Positions 38,360 through 47,401 of a stretch of 64,000 bases of DNA are shown piece by piece. Source of the stretch: Marinobacter gudaonensis (GTDB lineage Bacteria > Pseudomonadota > Gammaproteobacteria > Pseudomonadales > Oleiphilaceae); NCBI RefSeq assembly GCF_900115175.1, contig NZ_FOYV01000001.1:124001-188000 (forward strand), read 5' to 3'. Every line of letters begins with the position of its first letter. Positions within the stretch are counted from its first letter, which is position 1. A program made the translations under genes and the position numbers. The notes beneath the pieces are model-generated. The model ran no database searches, was not told where the DNA came from, and was given only the letters and a program-made list of their open reading frames with translations.

Positions 38360-39528
38360 TGCCTTCTTTGTACAACAGGCTACGGGGACGCGCCATACTG
38401 CTGGTGCTGTTACTGGCCGGAATGGCCGGGTGCAGTACGACCGACACCTTTGAGCAACCAGCACCTCTGCCAGAGATTGAAGCCACGGCCGAGTTCAAGC
38501 GAGTCTGGAGCATGTCGGTGGGCGATGGCCACGATGGCGATTTCCTGTACCTGGCGCCGCTCAACGCCGGAGATCTCATCTATGCGGCATCGGCTGATGG
38601 CGAGCTGTACGCCGTGGAGTCCGAGGCGGGCAAGGTGGTCTGGCAACGTGAGACCAACGACCGAATCTTTTCGGGTCTCGGCGGCGATAACGACCGGCTC
38701 TACCTGACCACAGAGGACGCCGAACTGGTGGCGCTGTCCCGGGCCGATGGCACCGAACTCTGGCGTCAGTCTCTGCCTACGGAAGTGCTCTCGGCCCCCC
38801 AGTCCAACGGTAATCTGGTGGTGACGCACACCATCGATGGCAAAGTACTGGGCTTCAATGCCGCCAGTGGCGAGAAGCTCTGGCAGTACGACGGCACGGT
38901 ACCGGTACTTTCCATTCGCGGGGCAGCCGCGCCCCTGGTGGGCGGCGACATAGTGATAGCGTCTTTTGCCAGTGGTCGGATGATCGCGCTCACCGCCGAC
39001 GCGGGCCAGCCGGTATGGCAGTACGAAGTGGGCCAGCCCCAGGGCCGTACAGAGCTTGAGCGCCTGGTTGATATAACCGGCCAGCCACTGGTGCTGGATT
39101 CTGCCATCCTGGCGGTTGGCTACCAGGGCAAGCTTGCCCTGGTGGATATCCGTACCGGGCAGGAAATCTGGAGCCGCAAGGCCTCCAGTCTGTACTCACC
39201 GATGGTCGGTGGTGGTGATATCTACCTTGCCTCAGCCAACGGCGATCTGGTGGCCCTGCGCGGTTCCGATCGCCGGGAAATATGGACTCAGGACCGCTTG
39301 GCGTGGAGGCAGCTCACTCAGCCCATGTTGTACAACGATTACCTGGTAGTGGGTGATTTTGAAGGGTATCTGCACGCACTCAACCGTGAGGACGGCGCCC
39401 TGGTGGGGCAGCTCGAGTTTGACGATGAGGGTATCCGCGTACCGGCACAGCGGCTGGCCAATGGTAACCTGCTCGTTTTTGGAAACAGCGGCGAAATGGC
39501 TGTTTTCAAGGTTCAGCCTCAGGATTGA
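38359..39528 (+). CDS. bamB: Outer membrane assembly lipoprotein BamB
   Basis: BamB is the beta-propeller lipoprotein of the Bam complex. The 389-residue precursor has a lipobox ending GMAGC (Cys25), then repeated propeller blades with motifs such as ADGELYAVESEAGKVVWQRE and TGQEIWSRKA that fit the PQQ-like eight-blade fold. ATG 38359 is preferred to a TTG three bases upstream. der follows after nine bases. Confidence 0.95.
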   Translation: MPSLYNRLRGRAILLVLLLAGMAGCSTTDTFEQPAPLPEIEATAEFKRVWSMSVGDGHDGDFLYLAPLNAGDLIYAASADGELYAVESEAGKVVWQRETNDRIFSGLGGDNDRLYLTTEDAELVALSRADGTELWRQSLPTEVLSAPQSNGNLVVTHTIDGKVLGFNAASGEKLWQYDGTVPVLSIRGAAAPLVGGDIVIASFASGRMIALTADAGQPVWQYEVGQPQGRTELERLVDITGQPLVLDSAILAVGYQGKLALVDIRTGQEIWSRKASSLYSPMVGGGDIYLASANGDLVALRGSDRREIWTQDRLAWRQLTQPMLYNDYLVVGDFEGYLHALNREDGALVGQLEFDDEGIRVPAQRLANGNLLVFGNSGEMAVFKVQPQD

Positions 39529-39537
39529 TTCCCTATT

Positions 39538-40959
39538 ATGACGCCAGTAATCGCCCTTGTCGGACGTCCCAACGTTGGCAAATCCACGCTATTCAACCAG
39601 ATGACCCGTTCGCGGGATGCCCTGGTTGCCGATTTTCCCGGACTGACCCGGGACCGTAAGTACGGCGAGGGCTATTATGAGGGCCAGCGCTTTATCGTAA
39701 TCGATACCGGCGGCCTGACTGGCGATGAGCAAGGTCTGGATCTCGAGATGGCCCGGCAGTCCATGCAGGCGGTTGAAGAAGCAGACATCGTGCTGTTCCT
39801 GGTGGACGGCCGTGCTGGCCTGACTGCCGGCGATGAGCTGATTGCCGATAATCTGCGCCGGTCCGGCAAAACAGCCCATCTGGTGGTCAACAAAACCGAT
39901 GGCCAGGATCCCGATATTGCCGCCTCTGACTTTTACAGCCTGGGCTTTGAGTCCACGTTCCTGATTGCGGCTTCTCACAACCGGGGCATCCGGTCCATGC
40001 TGGACCTGCTTCTGCCTTCGGACGAAGAGCAGCAGGAGCAGGATCGGGCTGACCGGTACCCTGGCATTCGCATTGGAGTGGTCGGCCGACCCAACGTGGG
40101 CAAGTCCACCCTGGTTAACCGAATGCTGGGCGAAGATCGCGTGGTGGTCTACGACATGCCCGGTACCACCCGAGACAGCGTCTATATTCCTTACGAACGC
40201 CTGGGGCATCAGTACACCCTGATTGATACCGCGGGTGTGCGCCGTCGCAAGAACGTTCGCGAGGTGGTGGAAAAGTTTTCCATTATCAAGACGCTGCAGG
40301 CCATTGATGATGCCCACGTGGTAATCCTTGTGATCGACGCGCGGGAAGGACTCGTGGACCAGGACCTGCACCTGATCGGTTTTGTGCTGGACGCCGGGCG
40401 TTCCCTGGTGATTGCCGTTAACAAGTGGGATGGCATGGACCCCGAGGACAGGGCCCGTGTGAAGGAGCAGGTGCAGCGGCGACTGGACTTCCTCGATTAC
40501 GCTGACAAACACTACATTTCGGCGCTTCATGGCTCTGGGGTCGGAGTGATGTACGAATCCGTGCAAGCCTGTTATGAGTCTGCGATGGCGAAATGGCCGA
40601 CCAACCGGCTGACTGCCATCCTCCAGGACGCGGTTGCCCAGCATCAGCCGCCCATGGTCCATGGGCGTCGAATCAAGCTCCGGTATGCCCACCAGGGTGG
40701 TTCCAACCCGCCAGTAATCGTAGTCCACGGCAACCAGGTGGATGCGTTGCCTGGTGCCTACAAACGGTACCTGGAGAACACCTTCCGGAAGGTGTTGAAT
40801 GTAACCGGGTCGCCCATCCGGTTCGAGTTCAAGGCTGGTGAAAACCCGTTCGCTGGCAAGGTTGACCGACTCACACCACGGCAAAAGGTCAAAAAGGACA
40901 ACGACCTCAAGCAGGGTCGCCGTCCCAAAAAGCAGCGCCAGAAAAGCGTCAAGCGCTGA
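39538..40959 (+). CDS. der: Ribosome assembly GTPase Der (EngA)
   Basis: Der is an essential GTPase for 50S maturation with two tandem G domains and a KH-like C-terminal domain. The 473-residue product shows both P loops ([13 protein letters not shown] near residue 8 and [13 protein letters not shown] near 182), the switch motifs and the NKTD and NKWD guanine motifs. The C-terminus is basic ([16 protein letters not shown]). It ends three bases from the convergent pta gene with no visible terminator between. Confidence 0.97.
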   Translation: MTPVIALVGRPNVGKSTLFNQMTRSRDALVADFPGLTRDRKYGEGYYEGQRFIVIDTGGLTGDEQGLDLEMARQSMQAVEEADIVLFLVDGRAGLTAGDELIADNLRRSGKTAHLVVNKTDGQDPDIAASDFYSLGFESTFLIAASHNRGIRSMLDLLLPSDEEQQEQDRADRYPGIRIGVVGRPNVGKSTLVNRMLGEDRVVVYDMPGTTRDSVYIPYERLGHQYTLIDTAGVRRRKNVREVVEKFSIIKTLQAIDDAHVVILVIDAREGLVDQDLHLIGFVLDAGRSLVIAVNKWDGMDPEDRARVKEQVQRRLDFLDYADKHYISALHGSGVGVMYESVQACYESAMAKWPTNRLTAILQDAVAQHQPPMVHGRRIKLRYAHQGGSNPPVIVVHGNQVDALPGAYKRYLENTFRKVLNVTGSPIRFEFKAGENPFAGKVDRLTPRQKVKKDNDLKQGRRPKKQRQKSVKR

Positions 40960-40962
40960 CCC

Positions 40963-43116
40963 TCAGCCCCTGGTGGCGTTTTCCACCTGCCTCGCCTGTA
41001 CGGCGGTCAAGGCAATCGTAAACACGATATCCTCCACCAGGGCTCCTCTCGAAAGATCGTTCACCGGCTTTCTGAGGCCCTGAAGCATGGGCCCGATACT
41101 CACCACATTGGCGCTGCGCTGTACCGCCTTGTAGGTGGTATTGCCGGTGTTAAGGTCCGGGAATACGAAGACGGTCGCCTTGCCGGCCACCTTGCTGTCC
41201 GGTGCCTTGCTCTTTCCGACGCTCTCGATGGCGGCCGCATCGTATTGCAGCGGGCCGTCGAGCAGCAGGTCGGGGCGACGTTCGCGGGCAAGCCGGGTGG
41301 CTTCCCGCACTTTGTCGACATCCTGGCCGCTGCCGGACTCGCCAGTGCTGTAACTGATCATCGCCACCCGCGGCTCAATGCCAAACGCTTCAGCAGACTC
41401 GGCGCTCTGGATCGCGATGTCCGCGAGCTCTTCCGCGGTGGGGTCCGGGTTGATGGCACAGTCGCCGTAAACCACCACCTGTTGCGGCAACAGCATGAAG
41501 AACACCGACGACACCACCTTGGCGTGGTCGTGGGTCTTGATCAACTGAAGGGCTGGCCGAACGGTGTTGGCGGTGGTGTGGACAGCACCGGACACCAGGC
41601 CGTCGGCCTCGTCAAGGGCTACCATCATGGTTCCCAGAACCACATTGTCCTCCAGCATCGCCTCGGCCATATCAGAGGTCAGGCCCTTGTGCTTGCGCAG
41701 TTCCACCATGGGTGCGATATAACGTTCTCTTACTTCGGCGGGGTCAATGATCTCGATATCCTCCGGCAGCTCCAGGTCCTGGGAGCCGGCCACCCGGCGG
41801 ATTTCATCTGGCTTGCCAATCAGGGCGCAGCGGGCCAGCTTGCGCTGGTGGCAGATGATGGCGGCCTGTACCGTACGCGGTTCGTTGCCCTCGGGCAGCA
41901 CAATCCGCTTGGCAGCCGCCCGGGCACGCTCCGAAAGCTGGTAGCGAAAGGCAGGTGGAGAGAGCCGGCTCTGGCGTTCCACCCGAAGATGCTGCTGCAG
42001 CCAGTCGGTGTCTATACGGGTTGCAACGGCTTCCATGGCTTTTTCGATCCGTGCCGGATCATCCACAGGAATGGCGTTGGACAGGTTCGCCAACATATGG
42101 GCAGATTCGTAGGTATTGGCATCGGAACCCAGCACTGGCAGACCGGTTTGCAGTGCGCTGTGGCAGAGATCGATCACGCGCTGATCCGGCAACAGTCCGC
42201 CGGTCAGCATCAGGCCGGCCAGGGGAACCCCGTTCAGGGCGGCGAGGGCGGTCGTTACAATGATGTCTTCGCGGTCGCCCGGTGTGACCATCAGCGTGCC
42301 GGGTCGCAGCGTCTCGGTCATATTGCGGATGCTTCGGGCGCACACGGATACCCGCTGAACCCGTCGGGCATTCATTTGCCCCTCACTGAGGACCGGAAGC
42401 TTGAGTTCGCGGACGATGTCGGAGATTCGGGGTGCCAGCAGTTCGGGCTGCCAGGGTATCTCCGCGATCAGCCGAAAGCGCTCCTCCCGGAAAACCCGGC
42501 ATTCGGTGCGGTACTTTACGGAAACCGGGCCCTGATCATCTGACGACCGTGGTTCCAGGCCGGATTTCTCCGGTTCGCCCACCTTGTTCAGGATAATGCC
42601 GATCACGTCCGGATCGCTCGGGTCGGCGAACAGGCGGGCGGAGAAGTCCAGCTCTTCATCGAGCTGTTGAGCGGTCTGGTGGCCGGGCGTGCTCACCAGG
42701 ATGACCTCGGAGCCGAGGTTGCGGGCAACTTCCACATTCAGGCGGGCAATGTAGGCCTCGGTCCGGTCAGGCACCAGCCCCTCGATAATGACCACATCGA
42801 ATTCCCGGGCGACTTTCTGATATTCACCGACCACGGTTTCCATCAGTTCGTCAGACTTGCCCCGGTTTAGTTGCTGCTGGGCCTGCTTCAGGGGCAGCGG
42901 GTCGGGGGGATTCATGTGGCTGCTGGCACGAACGAAGGCCACGGAGGAATCCTGACCTTCATTATGCACAGCCTCAGCCTGGTGAACGGTCTGGCGGAAG
43001 GGCTTATAGAAGCCGACGCTGACGCCGACCCGCTCCAGGGCCCGTAACAGACCCAGGCAGACAGACGTGAGGCCGGAATCCATGGAGGTCGGGGCAATGA
43101 AAAGGCTTTTGGCCAT
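40963..43116 (-). CDS. pta: Phosphate acetyltransferase, long form
   Basis: Pta converts acetyl-CoA and phosphate to acetyl phosphate and CoA. The 717-residue product is the three-part form: an N-terminal P-loop-like domain (LFIAPTSMDSGLTSVCLGLL), a DRTGG regulatory domain in the middle (about 215-330), and the catalytic PTA_PTB domain (about 395-710, with VFPDLNTGNTTYKAVQRSA). It is downstream of ackA with 24 bases between, forming the reversible acetate pathway. Convergent with der. Confidence 0.96.
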   Translation of the reverse strand: MAKSLFIAPTSMDSGLTSVCLGLLRALERVGVSVGFYKPFRQTVHQAEAVHNEGQDSSVAFVRASSHMNPPDPLPLKQAQQQLNRGKSDELMETVVGEYQKVAREFDVVIIEGLVPDRTEAYIARLNVEVARNLGSEVILVSTPGHQTAQQLDEELDFSARLFADPSDPDVIGIILNKVGEPEKSGLEPRSSDDQGPVSVKYRTECRVFREERFRLIAEIPWQPELLAPRISDIVRELKLPVLSEGQMNARRVQRVSVCARSIRNMTETLRPGTLMVTPGDREDIIVTTALAALNGVPLAGLMLTGGLLPDQRVIDLCHSALQTGLPVLGSDANTYESAHMLANLSNAIPVDDPARIEKAMEAVATRIDTDWLQQHLRVERQSRLSPPAFRYQLSERARAAAKRIVLPEGNEPRTVQAAIICHQRKLARCALIGKPDEIRRVAGSQDLELPEDIEIIDPAEVRERYIAPMVELRKHKGLTSDMAEAMLEDNVVLGTMMVALDEADGLVSGAVHTTANTVRPALQLIKTHDHAKVVSSVFFMLLPQQVVVYGDCAINPDPTAEELADIAIQSAESAEAFGIEPRVAMISYSTGESGSGQDVDKVREATRLARERRPDLLLDGPLQYDAAAIESVGKSKAPDSKVAGKATVFVFPDLNTGNTTYKAVQRSANVVSIGPMLQGLRKPVNDLSRGALVEDIVFTIALTAVQARQVENATRG

Positions 43117-43140
43117 GGGGCGGTTCCTTTGCGTTATCGG

Positions 43141-44337
43141 TCACGCGTTGGGGGTATTTTCAGCAAGCTGCAGCGCCTCGCGAGCGATCATCAGCTCTTC
43201 ATTGGTCGGAATGACCAGCACCGGATACCGGGATTCGGCGCTTTCTATCCGGCCATCGCTGTATTCTCCGTGATGGTTATTGAGGTCGGTACTCAGCTTG
43301 TATCCGAAGATTTCCAGGTTGTCGATGGTCTGCTGTCGGATCCGGGCACTGTTTTCGCCGATGCCACCGGTGAACACCAGGCCATCAAGTTCCTTCACTG
43401 ACGCCATCATCGCACCAATGTACCGGGCTAACCGGAAACAGAACACATCGATGGCATTCCTGGATGGCTCGTGGCCGTGGTCGGCCAGCTCGCACAGGGT
43501 GCGCATGTCATTGGTCTGGCCCGAGAGCCCCAACAGGCCACCCCGTTGATTCAGGCTTCGGTGCACCTCATCGGCCGCCATGCCCTTGCTGGCCAGGAAG
43601 TCGAAGAGCCCCGGGTCGACATCGCCGCTTCGTGTTCCCATGACCAGGCCCTCGAGCGGGGTGAGCCCCATGCTGGTATCCACACTGATGCCGTCTCGAA
43701 TGGCGGTAACGCTGCAGCCGTTACCGAGATGGGCGGAGATGATGGACGTTGTCGCCGGTGTTTTGTCCAACAGGCGGGCAGCTTCAAGGACTATGTAGGC
43801 ATGGCTGGTACCGTGGAAACCGTAGCGTCTAACGCCCCAGTCCTGATACCAGGCCTCAGGAACGGCATACAGATAGGCCCGTTTGGGCAGGGTCTGGTGA
43901 AAGGCGGTATCAAAGACTGCGGTCTGCGGTACGTCTGGAAACTGTGACAGGGTGGCCCGGATTCCTGAGAGGTTGACCGGATTGTGCAGAGGCGCCAGCG
44001 CGGCACAGTTTTCGATAGCGTTGATGACGCTATCATCAATCAGGGCGGCCTCGCGGAATGTTTCGCCCCCGTGAACCACCCGGTGGCCAACTGCGACGGG
44101 GGCAGAACTCATCAACCCGCGCTCACGAAAGACTTCCACCAGTGATTCCAGGGCCTGACTGTGACTGGCTCCCGGTGGCAGCGTGAGCGGGGTGTCCTCG
44201 TGCCCAAGGCGGGCGAACGCATCGTCCTGGCCAAGACGTTCGGCGAGGGCCGATGCCTGTTTCTGCAGGCGGTTATCGAAAAGAGCGAGCTTGAGCGATG
44301 AGCTGCCGCAGTTGACGACAAGTACGGTATCTTCCAT
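43141..44337 (-). CDS. ackA: Acetate kinase
   Basis: AckA makes ATP and acetate from acetyl phosphate and ADP, or the reverse. The 398-residue ASKHA-fold enzyme starts EDTVLVVNCGSSSLKLALFD and has VGHRVVHGGETF, DTAFHQTLP, the GTRSGDVDPG segment and FTGGIGENSARIR. Length is normal. The GGDEF-EAL gene ends 36 bases upstream on the same strand, so co-transcription is possible. Confidence 0.96.
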   Translation of the reverse strand: MEDTVLVVNCGSSSLKLALFDNRLQKQASALAERLGQDDAFARLGHEDTPLTLPPGASHSQALESLVEVFRERGLMSSAPVAVGHRVVHGGETFREAALIDDSVINAIENCAALAPLHNPVNLSGIRATLSQFPDVPQTAVFDTAFHQTLPKRAYLYAVPEAWYQDWGVRRYGFHGTSHAYIVLEAARLLDKTPATTSIISAHLGNGCSVTAIRDGISVDTSMGLTPLEGLVMGTRSGDVDPGLFDFLASKGMAADEVHRSLNQRGGLLGLSGQTNDMRTLCELADHGHEPSRNAIDVFCFRLARYIGAMMASVKELDGLVFTGGIGENSARIRQQTIDNLEIFGYKLSTDLNNHHGEYSDGRIESAESRYPVLVIPTNEELMIAREALQLAENTPNA

Positions 44338-44373
44338 GGCAAAAAACGTCCGGCGATTAAGGGATGTGAGGGT

Positions 44374-46785
44374 CTACACCCGGTGATTTGTGGACAGCCA
44401 GGCTTCGAAGTCCGGGGCCGGTAATGGCCGGCTGTAGAAATAGCCCTGGGAAAAGTCGCAGCCTTCCTTCTTGAGGAAATGGGTCTGCGACTCCTCTTCC
44501 ACGCCTTCGGCAATCACTCGTAAACCCAGGCTGTGAGCCATGTTGATAATGGCGCGTACCAGCGAGGCATCCTCGGGCTCCTTCATCACATCCTGAACAA
44601 AGGATTTATCGATTTTCAACGTATCAAAGGGATAGCTCTTGAGATAGCTGAGTGCCGAGTAGCCAGTGCCGAAATCATCCACCGAAAGCCGAATCCCGGC
44701 CTTGTCGAGCTGGCGCAGAATCTCGGCTGTCTCAATGGAGTTGTCGAGAATCAGACGCTCGGTGATTTCCAGTTCGAGCTGGTCCGGGGCAAGACCGCTG
44801 GCAGACAGTGCCCGCATCACGGCATCGGTGAAGCCCGGGTCCCGGAACTGGCGGGGAGACACATTCACCGAGATGCCGATGTCCCGGCCCGTGGCCCGTT
44901 TCCAGGCAACGGCGGCCCGACAGGACTCCTCCAGCACCCATTCCCCGATGGGCGTGATCAATCCGGTTTCCTCGGCAAGAGGAATGAAGCGGTCGGGCAT
45001 AACCATGCCCATGGAGGGATTGTTCCAGCGCAGCAGGGCTTCGGCCGAGACCAGGGTGCCAGAATCCGTGTTAACGATGGGCTGGAAGTAGAGCTCGAAC
45101 TCCTTGAGCTCCAGGGCCCGGCGCATGCTCGATTCCATCTTCAGGCGTTCGTGGGACACCTCGGTCATTTCCGGAGCAAAATGGGCGAAGGAGCTCTTGC
45201 CCATGTGCTTGGCCTGGTACATGGCGGCATCGGCATGCTGGAGCAGGGTGCCGCTGTTGTCGGAATCGGTCGGGAAGATGGCAATGCCGATGCTCGTGGT
45301 GACGAAAACTTCCTGGCCGTTCAGGATATAGGGCGGTGTGAAGGTTTTCAGGATCCGCTCCGCCACCTGGGAGGAGGCTTCCGGGCCGGTCAGTCCCGGG
45401 AGGATCACGAGAAATTCATCGCCGCCCAGGCGTGCGACTGTGCTGGTGCCCCGCAGACAGCTTGAAATCCGCCTTGCCGCTTCGATCAGCAGGTTGTCGC
45501 CGGCATCGTGTCCCAGGGTGTCATTGATATGCTTGAAATTATCAAGGTCGAGGAACATCACGCCCACCAGCGAGTTTTCACGCCGTGCCTGGGCCAAAGC
45601 GAGCTTCAGTCGGTCCAGCGCCAGCATCCGGTTAGGCAGGCCGGTCAGGATGTCGTAATTCGCCTGACGCAACAGCTGTTGTTCATAACGCTTACGGATG
45701 CTGATGTCCTCACCGAGGATAAGATAGCCCGTGGTTGAGCCGCTCTCATCTTTGATGGGGGTTACGATGAGCTGTTCCCAGAAGCGTTCTCCGTTGCGTC
45801 GGACGCTGTTCACTTCCCCCTGCCAGACGCCCACTCGCTGGACCTGCAACCGGATGGACTGCCATAGGTGCCGGTTCTCGCGGTTTTCGATGTCGTTGTC
45901 GCCCAGCGCACCCGGGTGTTTGCCAATAATGCTGCTGGCCTCGTATCCAGTCAGCTGCGTGAATTTCTGGTTGGCAAACTCGACCCGCCACTGCCGATCG
46001 CAGATCAATACCGACGAGGGGCTTTGCTCAATCGCCTTGGAGAATTTCCGGATTTCGGCGGCATCTCTCTGTTGGCGCTCCATGTCGGCATTGAGGCGTT
46101 CGCGCATCTGATTGATGGCCTCGGTAACCCGCCCCAGTTCGTCATTGCGGTTGCCAGGGGTGTTTGGCCGATCCAGAACCAGTGGTTGGGATCCGGACTC
46201 GAGCGAGAAATCCCGGGCGTAATTGGCCATGGTCGTGAGATGCCGGGCAACAAAATGCTGAAATATCCAGATGATCAGGATGGAGACAAAGAACGTCTTG
46301 AGAAACTGTGTGAGCAGAATTACGCCGACCTTGCGTTTGAGGTCGTCGTACACCCGCTCGAGATTGGCGGTTACGGTCAGTTCGCCCAGCTTGAACATTT
46401 CATCGCCCTGGTGCACCAGGCTGAAGCTGTGGGACGTGGTCGCCGCATCTCTCGGGATGTCCCCCATGACAAGCTCGGAATCCGGCTCGATACGAAGCCT
46501 GAGGTGTACCACGTCCGGGAGGCTGAGAATGCCCTCCATTTGCGTTTGCAGCAGTTTCTGGTCGAGAGCCCAGAGGCTTCGGGCCAGGCTTGACGAATAA
46601 CCGGCTTCCACCACTTCCATGCGGTTGTTGATCTGGGAGAGGTCTTTGCGGTAGTCGGAATAGATCTGGATTGCGGAGGCAACAAGGGTGAACGCAGAGC
46701 TGAACAGGAGGATCCAGGCCAGAAGCCGGAATGACAGGGGAGACCCTGTGCGAAAACGTTGCAGACGCGTCGACAGTTTTTGCAT
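44374..46785 (-). CDS. Membrane sensor with HAMP, PAS, GGDEF and EAL domains
   Basis: From the ATG at 46785 the product has 803 residues. There are two transmembrane helices (about 20-42 and 153-176) around a periplasmic sensor domain, then HAMP (about 177-230), PAS (about 243-360), GGDEF (about 372-535) and EAL (about 550-795). The diguanylate cyclase motif is intact (RLGGDEF, residues 452-458) and so is the phosphodiesterase motif (EAL at 582-584, with DDFGTGYSALSYL). Which activity dominates cannot be read. The longer reading from 46959 adds a cysteine-rich, unlikely leader. It precedes ackA-pta. The periplasmic ligand is unknown. Confidence 0.88.
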   Translation of the reverse strand: MQKLSTRLQRFRTGSPLSFRLLAWILLFSSAFTLVASAIQIYSDYRKDLSQINNRMEVVEAGYSSSLARSLWALDQKLLQTQMEGILSLPDVVHLRLRIEPDSELVMGDIPRDAATTSHSFSLVHQGDEMFKLGELTVTANLERVYDDLKRKVGVILLTQFLKTFFVSILIIWIFQHFVARHLTTMANYARDFSLESGSQPLVLDRPNTPGNRNDELGRVTEAINQMRERLNADMERQQRDAAEIRKFSKAIEQSPSSVLICDRQWRVEFANQKFTQLTGYEASSIIGKHPGALGDNDIENRENRHLWQSIRLQVQRVGVWQGEVNSVRRNGERFWEQLIVTPIKDESGSTTGYLILGEDISIRKRYEQQLLRQANYDILTGLPNRMLALDRLKLALAQARRENSLVGVMFLDLDNFKHINDTLGHDAGDNLLIEAARRISSCLRGTSTVARLGGDEFLVILPGLTGPEASSQVAERILKTFTPPYILNGQEVFVTTSIGIAIFPTDSDNSGTLLQHADAAMYQAKHMGKSSFAHFAPEMTEVSHERLKMESSMRRALELKEFELYFQPIVNTDSGTLVSAEALLRWNNPSMGMVMPDRFIPLAEETGLITPIGEWVLEESCRAAVAWKRATGRDIGISVNVSPRQFRDPGFTDAVMRALSASGLAPDQLELEITERLILDNSIETAEILRQLDKAGIRLSVDDFGTGYSALSYLKSYPFDTLKIDKSFVQDVMKEPEDASLVRAIINMAHSLGLRVIAEGVEEESQTHFLKKEGCDFSQGYFYSRPLPAPDFEAWLSTNHRV

Positions 46786-46945
46786 GTCGTTAAATTCAGC
46801 CACCTGGACGGGTTCGGAGATCGGACGGATTCCGTTTTCCCGACTATAGCAGCAGTTTCTTTCAAATGCCTCGCAAATGCAGGAAAAATCGAGAGAAATG
46901 TGGCGCTGTTCAGTATTTGTGCGTATCGGGAGCAGAGGGCCGTGT

Positions 46946-46959
46946 TTGATCTGGATCAA
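46946..46959 (+). promoter_or_regulatory. Perfect FNR/Anr box upstream of the 51-residue protein gene
   Basis: TTGATCTGGATCAA is an exact TTGAT-N4-ATCAA palindrome. A -10 like element TAATCT lies at 46982-46987, which puts the start of transcription near 46994. The box centre is then at -41.5, the class II position for FNR/Anr activation under low oxygen. Confidence 0.8.
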
Positions 46960-47024
46960 TACCCCGAGAGAGGGCCCGGCGTAATCTGAGTTTAGTCAAG
47001 TTCACTCAGGAAAGGAGACGCGCC

Positions 47025-47180
47025 ATGTATATGGATGCTGTGGTTATTTCAGGTATCGCGACAGTGCTTCTGATTGTCGGATTTTTCGTAGGGGTTGGCA
47101 TCTTCGTGATGAAGGATCAGAAGGAGCATGGACCTCAGCGAGCAGCCAGAAAAGATGGGCAGGGCAAAAAGCCAGCTTAG
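47025..47180 (+). CDS. 51-residue single-helix membrane protein, possibly CcoM-like
   Basis: AAAGGAG lies seven bases before the ATG. The product begins MYMDAVVISGIATVLLIVGF, continues as one hydrophobic helix (about residues 5-29) and ends in a charged tail, MKDQKEHGPQRAARKDGQGK plus a few residues. There are no cysteines or histidine clusters. The layout (short N-terminus, one helix, then a Lys-Asp motif) resembles CcoM, the small structural subunit of cbb3 cytochrome c oxidase in Pseudomonas stutzeri; I recall this family only approximately. The perfect Anr box at -41.5 supports a role in low-oxygen respiration. A different small membrane protein of the anaerobic regulon remains possible. 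Confidence 0.7.
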   Translation: MYMDAVVISGIATVLLIVGFFVGVGIFVMKDQKEHGPQRAARKDGQGKKPA

Positions 47181-47221
47181 TATTCGGGAATTTTGTTTCA
47201 GGAAGGATGGGTGGGAAAAAT

Positions 47222-47297
47222 TGGCGTCCCCTAGGGGGTTCGAACCCCTGTTGCCGCCGTGAAAGGGCGGAGTCCTAGGCCACTAGACGAAGGGGAC
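47222..47297 (-). tRNA. tRNA-Glu (anticodon TTC)
   Basis: On the minus strand a 76-base cloverleaf starts GTCCCCTTCGTCTAG and ends GGGGACGCCA with encoded CCA. The anticodon arm is CCGCC-CTTTCAC-GGCGG, anticodon TTC. It is nearly identical to E. coli tRNA-Glu. Confidence 0.98.
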
Positions 47298-47336
47298 GCA
47301 ACGTTTTCAACACCTTGCCTCGTCGAGGTGGCGCGT

Positions 47337-47365
47337 ATATTAAGAAAGGCCCCCGGCGGTGTCAA
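47337..47365 (-). promoter_or_regulatory. Sigma-70 promoter of tRNA-Glu
   Basis: On the minus strand, consensus TTGACA (47365-47360), a 17-base spacer and TAATAT (47342-47337), ending 39 bases before the tRNA. Confidence 0.85.
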
Positions 47366-47401
47366 CGACTTTTGTGAAAAAAGCTGCGCCCAAGCGCCCT
47401 G

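Noticed and set aside
39589..40884. A 431-codon open frame on the minus strand
   Set aside because: It is antisense to der; both G domains of der are intact.
41245..42543. A 432-codon open frame on the plus strand
   Set aside because: It is antisense to pta, whose three domains are clear.
46786..46959. An N-terminal extension of the GGDEF-EAL protein
   Set aside because: The added residues are cysteine-rich and polar, precede the first membrane helix without purpose, and reach the divergent FNR-box region.
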